DNA from: an uncultured Lysobacterales bacterium
Lineage (GTDB): Bacteria > Pseudomonadota > Gammaproteobacteria > Xanthomonadales > SZUA-36
Direction of reading: 5' to 3'
Length of the DNA stretch: 10,674 nucleotides
NCBI GenBank assembly: GCA_937974465.1
Contig: CALJWY010000323.1
Coordinates: 1-10,674 of the forward strand
Shown here: piece after piece, positions 6,264-10,674 of the stretch
How positions within the stretch are numbered: the stretch's first letter is position 1
Layout: every line of letters starts with the position of its first letter
Translations under genes and position numbers: made by a program
Notes under the pieces: generated by a model
Databases searched by the model: none
What the model was told of the DNA's origin: nothing
What the model saw: only the letters and a program-made list of their open reading frames with translations

Positions 6264-8648
6264 ATGTCATTGCGTAATTTTCTCAAACCGAAATTCAATA
6301 CTTCCGGAAATATGGAATTCAGTCTTCCTTTTGCGCATAAGCTGATGGCGTCAAAGCCCGTAAAGACCGCAGCAAACGCCTATACCGGCAAGGAAAAAAT
6401 GATCCGGGTGGGTTGTCCTTCACACAACTGTGGTGGAAGGTGCCTGCTCAGGGTTCACGTCAGGGACGGCATGATTACCCGTATCGAAACTGATGACCGG
6501 CCCAACGACACGATTGCAGATCCACAGTTAAGAGCCTGTATCCGTGGCCGTTCCTATCGCCACCGTCAACACCATAAGGATCGCCTGAAGTACCCGATGA
6601 AAAGAACCGGAGAACGAGGCTCCGGAAAGTTCGAACGCATCTCTTGGGACGAGGCCACCGACCTGGTCGCTGGCAACATCAAGCGCGTCAGGGAGCAGTA
6701 CGGCAATACATCCCTTTATGTCCCCTATGGGACCGGTGGTTACAACCAGATGGGCGGCAAGTGGTCAGCTGATCGCCTGATGAACATGTATGGCGGGGCG
6801 CTGGGCTATTACAACTCCTACTCCTGGGCCTGCATCACCCGCGCCACCGAGACGGTTTACGGCACCGATGTGACGGGTAACCAGCGCCAGGACTGGCTCA
6901 ACAGCAAGTTCATCATCATGTGGGGCTGGAACCCTTCAGAGATGCGCGATGGCACCAACACCGAGTACATCCTGAAAGAAGCCCGTAAAAAGGGCGCGAA
7001 GGTCATTTGTATAGACCCGCGTATGACCATGAGCGCGGTTGCACTGGCCGATGAGTGGTTCGCTATCCGTCCGGGAACCGATGTGGCGATGATGAGTGCC
7101 ATGGCTTACGTCATGATCACGGAAGGGCTTTACGATGCGGAGTTTGTCAAAACCCACTGCATGGGCTTTGACAAGAGCCAGATGCCCGAAGCCCACAAGG
7201 ATGAAGAGACCTACAAAGATTACATACTCGGCACCCGGGACGGACAACCCAAAACACCCGAGTGGGCTGAGAAACTCACAACCGTTCCAAAGCAGGACAT
7301 CATCCGCATCGCAAGGGAGTACGCCACGGCCGAAGCTGCCGTTTTGTACCAGGGCTACGGCATGCAGAGACGAGCCTATGGCGAGCAGGTGGTGCGTGCC
7401 GGTTGTGTGCTGGCAGCGATTACCGGCAATGTTGGCAAATCCGGCGGTTGGGCCAGTGGTATTGCACTGCAGGCCGGGGGCGGACCGTTCTGGAATGTAC
7501 TGCCGCTGGGAGAAAACCCGGTTAGCGCTCAAATTCCCACTTTTTTATGGTCTGAAGCGGTTGTCAGGGGGCCTGAACTAACCGAAAAAGAAGGTTTGGT
7601 GGGAATAGACCGCTTGCCACATGGAATAAAGATGATCTGGGCGGTGGCCTCGAACGCCATCGTTAACCAGCATGCCGACATCAACCGCTCGATTGAAATC
7701 ATCAAGGACACCTCCAGGCTGGAGTTCTTTGTCGTGCAGGATAACTTCATGACGGTCACCGCGCAGTTCGCGGACCTGGTCCTGCCGGCCTGCACCCAGT
7801 TTGAAACCTGGGGCATCGAAGACGGCTGGAAATACGGCGAAGAGCTGATCATACAACCCAGGATTTTCGAGCCGCCATGGGAAACCAAGAGTGACTTTGA
7901 CATTTGTGCGGCGGTGGCGGAAAAACTGGGTATTGGCGAGGCCTACACTGAGGGCAAAGACGAAAAGCAATGGATCAGTGAACTGGTGGAAGAATATCGG
8001 CAACTGCGTTTTCCGGAACTCCCTACCCTGGCCGAGCTTGAAGAGAAAAATCTCGGAGTCTATTCAAGACCCGTCGAAAAACCCCGGGTAGCTTTCCGGG
8101 CATTCCGGGAAAACCCCGAACAAAATCCATTAAGCACCCCTTCCGGCAAGATTGAAATATTCTGCGAGGAAATGTTCAGCAAGCAGTTGCCGGTTGAGGT
8201 ACCACCCATCCCGAAATACATCCAGGAATGGGAAAGCCCTTTCGGCAAAGAGGCCGAGCAATACCCGCTCCAGGTGATCGGCACCCACTTTATGCCCAGG
8301 GTGCATTCAACCCTGGGTAACTGCGAATGGAACAAGGAGGCTTTCCCGCAAAGGGTCTTTATCAATCCGATTGATGCCGAGACCCGGGGCCTTAAAAACG
8401 GTCAGAAAGTCAAAGTATTCAACGACAGGGGCACCCTGATCCTGCCCTGCCGTGTCACCAAGCGCATCTTGCCCGGGGTGGTCAATATCCCGCAGGGCGC
8501 ATGGTGGAAACCGGACAAGGACGGCAATGATATTGGCGGATCGGTCAATACCCTTACGTCACAGCGCTGGACACCCTTCGCTTTCGGTAATGCACAGCAC
8601 ACCATCATGGCCGAAGTCACGGCGCTTGAAGCAAGGGCTGACGGGTGA
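6264..8648 (+). CDS. dmsA: DMSO reductase-family molybdopterin catalytic subunit without a Tat signal
   Basis: A 794-residue catalytic subunit closely related to E. coli DmsA, expected to reduce an S- or N-oxide (or similar) at a bis-MGD molybdenum centre. The [4Fe-4S] site is Cys51, Cys56, Cys60 (CPSHNCGGRC) and Cys92 (RACIRGRS). The first spacing is four residues, against three in DmsA. DmsA-like blocks follow: RLKYPMKR, KFERISWDEA, IDPR (250-253) and RPGTD. Ser187 in SYSWAC aligns with the DmsA Ser that ligates Mo. The C-terminal cofactor domain has TPSGKIEI (from 625), RVHSTLGN and FNDRG. The first 50 residues contain no twin-arginine motif or hydrophobic core, and the frame upstream reaches a stop at 6225 with no ATG, so no leader has been missed. 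It is followed by overlapping dmsB. The true substrate (DMSO, TMAO, selenate or other) cannot be told from sequence. Confidence 0.93.
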   Translation: MSLRNFLKPKFNTSGNMEFSLPFAHKLMASKPVKTAANAYTGKEKMIRVGCPSHNCGGRCLLRVHVRDGMITRIETDDRPNDTIADPQLRACIRGRSYRHRQHHKDRLKYPMKRTGERGSGKFERISWDEATDLVAGNIKRVREQYGNTSLYVPYGTGGYNQMGGKWSADRLMNMYGGALGYYNSYSWACITRATETVYGTDVTGNQRQDWLNSKFIIMWGWNPSEMRDGTNTEYILKEARKKGAKVICIDPRMTMSAVALADEWFAIRPGTDVAMMSAMAYVMITEGLYDAEFVKTHCMGFDKSQMPEAHKDEETYKDYILGTRDGQPKTPEWAEKLTTVPKQDIIRIAREYATAEAAVLYQGYGMQRRAYGEQVVRAGCVLAAITGNVGKSGGWASGIALQAGGGPFWNVLPLGENPVSAQIPTFLWSEAVVRGPELTEKEGLVGIDRLPHGIKMIWAVASNAIVNQHADINRSIEIIKDTSRLEFFVVQDNFMTVTAQFADLVLPACTQFETWGIEDGWKYGEELIIQPRIFEPPWETKSDFDICAAVAEKLGIGEAYTEGKDEKQWISELVEEYRQLRFPELPTLAELEEKNLGVYSRPVEKPRVAFRAFRENPEQNPLSTPSGKIEIFCEEMFSKQLPVEVPPIPKYIQEWESPFGKEAEQYPLQVIGTHFMPRVHSTLGNCEWNKEAFPQRVFINPIDAETRGLKNGQKVKVFNDRGTLILPCRVTKRILPGVVNIPQGAWWKPDKDGNDIGGSVNTLTSQRWTPFAFGNAQHTIMAEVTALEARADG

Positions 8649-9268
8649 TGAGCAAGCGCCTGGCATTCTATTTTGATTCCAGTTCCTGCTCAGGCTGCAA
8701 GACCTGCCAGATGGCTTGCAAGGACAAGAACAATCTCGCCGTTGGCCAGGTCTGGAGACGGGTTTACGAAGTATCAGGTGGCGGTTGGCACAAGCAGGGC
8801 AATGCCTGGGCACAGGATGTGTTCGCCTACAACCTGTCGATGTCCTGTAACCACTGCGAGGACCCCATTTGTGCAAAAAACTGCCCAACCAAGGCCCTTT
8901 GGAAACGCGAAGACGGCATTGTTCAGATCGACCAGAATAAGTGCATAGGTTGTCAGTATTGTTTGTGGGTTTGCCCCTATGGCGCACCGCAATTCAACCC
9001 TGAAACCGGCACCATGGGCAAATGCGACCTGTGCGCAGATTACATCGATGAGGGCAAGAACCCGAGTTGTGTTGACGCCTGCCCGATGCGGGCACTGGAT
9101 ATTGGCGACTACGATGAACTACTGCAAAAGCACGGCTCATCCGACCATATCTATCCGCTCCCCGATGACGCCATCACCAGTCCCTCGATTTGTATCAAGG
9201 CACATCCCAAAGCAGACCAGCCAAACCCCAGTGTGGGCAACCTTGAGGAGGTGAAGTTTGCGAAATAA
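8648..9268 (+). CDS. dmsB: Four-cluster ferredoxin subunit of the DMSO reductase-type complex
   Basis: A 206-residue iron-sulfur subunit, close to E. coli DmsB in length and sequence. It passes electrons from the membrane anchor to the molybdenum subunit. Four cysteine groups are visible: CSGCKTCQMAC near the N-terminus, CNHCEDPICAKNCP, CIGCQYCLWVCP, and CDLC followed by CVDACP. That is sixteen cysteines for four [4Fe-4S] clusters. The NHCEDP and CPYGAPQ segments are characteristic of DmsB/PhsB/NrfC-type proteins. The ATG shares one base with the stop of the catalytic gene (TGATG), so translation is coupled; an in-frame GTG at 8645 is less likely. There is no signal peptide, which is normal because E. 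coli DmsB travels with Tat-bearing DmsA. Here the catalytic subunit also lacks a signal, so the dimer has no visible export signal. Confidence 0.95.
   Translation: MSKRLAFYFDSSSCSGCKTCQMACKDKNNLAVGQVWRRVYEVSGGGWHKQGNAWAQDVFAYNLSMSCNHCEDPICAKNCPTKALWKREDGIVQIDQNKCIGCQYCLWVCPYGAPQFNPETGTMGKCDLCADYIDEGKNPSCVDACPMRALDIGDYDELLQKHGSSDHIYPLPDDAITSPSICIKAHPKADQPNPSVGNLEEVKFAK
9246..9254 (+). promoter_or_regulatory. Strong ribosome binding site that fixes the TTG start of dmsC
   Basis: AGGAGGTGA, nearly fully complementary to the 16S rRNA 3' end, lies inside the last codons of dmsB, with AGGAGG six nucleotides before the TTG at 9258. It identifies TTG as the dmsC start even though the frame has no nearby ATG. 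A strong site paired with a weak start codon may tune anchor synthesis against the soluble subunits. Confidence 0.8.
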
Positions 9269-10124
9269 AGACTGGTCGCTGGTGTTTTTTACCCTCCTGT
9301 CACAACTCAGCGTAGGGATCGTCCTCTGGCTGGCTTTACTGGCGGTATTTTTTACCGGAACGAGCCTGAGTTTTGAAACCGGCTTCAGCCCAATTAACCC
9401 GGTTTCAATCGCGCTGGGCCTGATCGTCATCGCCACCGTCAGTTCGTTTTTACACCTCGGGAACCCCTCGAATGCCCCCAATGCGCTGAATAACCTTTCC
9501 GGCTCGTGGTTAAGCAGGGAAATCCTCGCCATCAACGTTTATGTGCTGAGCCTGTTGGCCACAATGCTGTTGGGGCGTTACTCGGCTAACAGCGAAGCCA
9601 TGACATATATGCTACTGCTAAGCAGCCTGGCCGGCCTGGTCTTGCTGTGGATGATGGTCCGCGTATATGCCATCCCGACCATCCCCTCGTGGAATAGCTG
9701 GTACACACCCTTGAGTTTTGGCGCATCCACAATCTGCCTGGGTCTGCTGGCATTGCTGATGTTTCAACATACAGGGGTGGTTCATGTGGACAGTCAGACC
9801 CGCATTGGTCTGACGATTTTACTGATGCTGATCTTGCTGATCGAGGTGGCCTCTGCCCTGTTTAACCAGCTAAAACTGGAAAAAATGCATACAGGTATTG
9901 ATGGGCCGGTATTTGATCGGGGCGCATTTCACACTATGTTCCTGTTGCGAGCGGGAATGTTAATCACCGCTTTTGTGCTGGTCTTTGTTTTCATTGTCAA
10001 CCCGGCTGCATTGCCCGGCAACAGCGGCCATACCTGGCTTTACGCAATGCTGGCACTGATCATTGCCGCGCAAATAACGGGGCGGGTTTTGTTCTATGCT
10101 TCCTACTTCAGGCTGGGCGTATGA
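9258..10124 (+). CDS. dmsC: Membrane anchor subunit of the DMSO reductase-type complex
   Basis: A 288-residue integral membrane protein (E. coli DmsC has 287) that anchors the complex and oxidises menaquinol. Eight hydrophobic segments are visible at about residues 8-33, 47-67, 89-108, 114-139, 148-172, 181-203, 226-252 and 258-283. His66 (FLHLGNP) and Glu87 (LSREI) align with DmsC His65 and Glu87, residues implicated in quinol binding. WMMVRVY and the following IPSWNSWYTPL block also match DmsC closely. It starts at TTG 9258, inside the end of dmsB (11-bp overlap), with a strong Shine-Dalgarno. The next Met in frame is deep in the third helix, so it is not an alternative start. No DmsD/TorD-type chaperone gene follows before the next transporter. 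Confidence 0.93.
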   Translation: MRNKDWSLVFFTLLSQLSVGIVLWLALLAVFFTGTSLSFETGFSPINPVSIALGLIVIATVSSFLHLGNPSNAPNALNNLSGSWLSREILAINVYVLSLLATMLLGRYSANSEAMTYMLLLSSLAGLVLLWMMVRVYAIPTIPSWNSWYTPLSFGASTICLGLLALLMFQHTGVVHVDSQTRIGLTILLMLILLIEVASALFNQLKLEKMHTGIDGPVFDRGAFHTMFLLRAGMLITAFVLVFVFIVNPAALPGNSGHTWLYAMLALIIAAQITGRVLFYASYFRLGV

Positions 10125-10167
10125 GTGCAGGAGCAAGAAGACGCCGCCAAGACACCAGGTGAACATA

Positions 10168-10212
10168 ATGTCCTATCATTACGGCTACACCATCGGGCCG
10201 TGTAGGCTTTAG
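10168..10212 (+). CDS. 14-codon ORF with a good ribosome binding site ahead of the symporter
   Basis: The reading frame MSYHYGYTIGPCRL is preceded by AGGTGA (10157-10162) five nucleotides before its ATG, a better site than many real genes here. It contains three Tyr and one His among its first seven residues, which is leader-peptide-like. CTACAC (10185-10190) can pair with GTGTAG (10200-10205) inside it. It ends 37 bp before the symporter ATG. It may be a regulatory uORF, a tiny protein or chance. No family recognised. Confidence 0.25.
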   Translation: MSYHYGYTIGPCRL

Positions 10213-10249
10213 CCAGGAAACGCCCAATAAAATAAGAACAGGATCCACC

Positions 10250-10674
10250 ATGCATCTTGAAACACTTGATCTTGCCGTTGTTGCCATTTATGCAATTTTA
10301 TTAATCGCAATCGCCAATTTCGTGTCGCGCGAGAAAAGCGGCCACGAAAAAGATACCAGCGACTACTTCCTGGCTGGGCGTAATCTGCCCTGGTGGGCCA
10401 TCGGCGCCTCGCTGATCGCGGCCAATATCTCGGCCGAGCAGATCATCGGTATGTCCGGTTCTGCCTGGGTCATGGGTATCGCGATTGGTGCCTATGAATG
10501 GATGGCAGCCCTGACATTGATCATCGTCGGCAAATACCTGTTACCGGTGTTCTTAAAACACCAGATCTACACCATGCCGCAGTTCCTCGAGCAACGATAT
10601 GACCATCGCGTACGCATGGTCATGGCCTTTTTCTGGCTGGGTGTGTACGTGTTCGTCAACCTGACCTCCATCCT
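10250..10674 (+). CDS. Sodium:solute symporter, SGLT-like (N-terminal part, cut by window end)
   Basis: The first 141 residues of a solute:sodium symporter (SSS family) resembling the Vibrio sodium/galactose transporter vSGLT. It imports a small organic solute driven by the Na+ gradient across the inner membrane. An N-terminal helix (about 7-25) is followed by the DYFLAGR segment (38-44), LPWWAIGASLIAANISAEQ (46-64, first core helix) and IGMSGSAW. With a constant offset of five, Asn59, Glu63, Gln64 and Glu83 correspond to vSGLT Asn64, Glu68, Gln69 and Glu88, the last two being sugar contacts. vSGLT Ser91 is Ala86 here, so the sugar may differ. AGGAT at 10240-10244 is the probable ribosome binding site, five nucleotides before the ATG. 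It is separated by 125 bp from dmsC and need not belong to that operon. The C-terminal helices lie outside the window. Confidence 0.93.
   Translation, partial: MHLETLDLAVVAIYAILLIAIANFVSREKSGHEKDTSDYFLAGRNLPWWAIGASLIAANISAEQIIGMSGSAWVMGIAIGAYEWMAALTLIIVGKYLLPVFLKHQIYTMPQFLEQRYDHRVRMVMAFFWLGVYVFVNLTSI

Noticed and set aside
10121..10162. 13-codon Arg-rich ORF starting in an ATGA overlap with the dmsC stop
   Set aside because: Too short, no own ribosome binding site identified, and no family. Most likely chance.

Overview
The window looks like a chromosomal stretch from a gammaproteobacterium. It has balanced, moderately high GC coding sequence and close relatives of E. coli DmsABC, the Vibrio SGLT-type sodium symporter and E. 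coli-type Lrp. The genus cannot be fixed from sequence alone. A Na+-coupled symporter and an anaerobic S-/N-oxide type reductase would suit a marine or sediment facultative anaerobe, but that is inference. No mobile element, CRISPR array, tRNA or rRNA was seen.

Layout, left to right. (1) Positions 3-281 are the last strands of an outer-membrane beta-barrel protein. (2) Positions 476-3390 hold a translationally overlapping pair of secreted M16B peptidase subunits. One has the zinc site, and the other has lost it but keeps the Arg/Tyr substrate-binding pair. (3) Positions 3554-4024 (minus) hold an Lrp/AsnC-family regulator, divergent from tryptophanase (4130-5500, plus). The 105-bp AT-rich gap between them contains a nested palindrome that looks like the operator, and a 24-codon ORF whose stop overlaps the tryptophanase start. 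(4) Positions 5719-6246 encode a peptide deformylase-like protein with an unusual metal-binding motif II. It lies 17 bp ahead of (5) positions 6264-10124, a complete dmsABC-type operon: molybdopterin catalytic subunit, four-cluster ferredoxin subunit and eight-helix membrane anchor, with overlapping genes. (6) From 10250 to the window end is the N-terminal part of an SGLT-like sodium:solute symporter, preceded by a 14-codon ORF with a good ribosome binding site.

How the genes work together: DmsC should take electrons from the quinol pool, DmsB should carry them through its Fe-S clusters, and DmsA should reduce an oxide substrate at a bis-MGD molybdenum centre. The catalytic subunit has no twin-arginine signal and no room upstream for one, so this complex may face the cytoplasm, unlike E. 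coli DmsABC. Tryptophanase would degrade tryptophan to indole, pyruvate and ammonia, probably under the divergent Lrp-type regulator. The M16 pair probably forms a periplasmic heterodimeric protease. The main points for a second look are the Tat-less DMSO-reductase-like operon with its deformylase-like first gene, and the lrp-tnaA control region.
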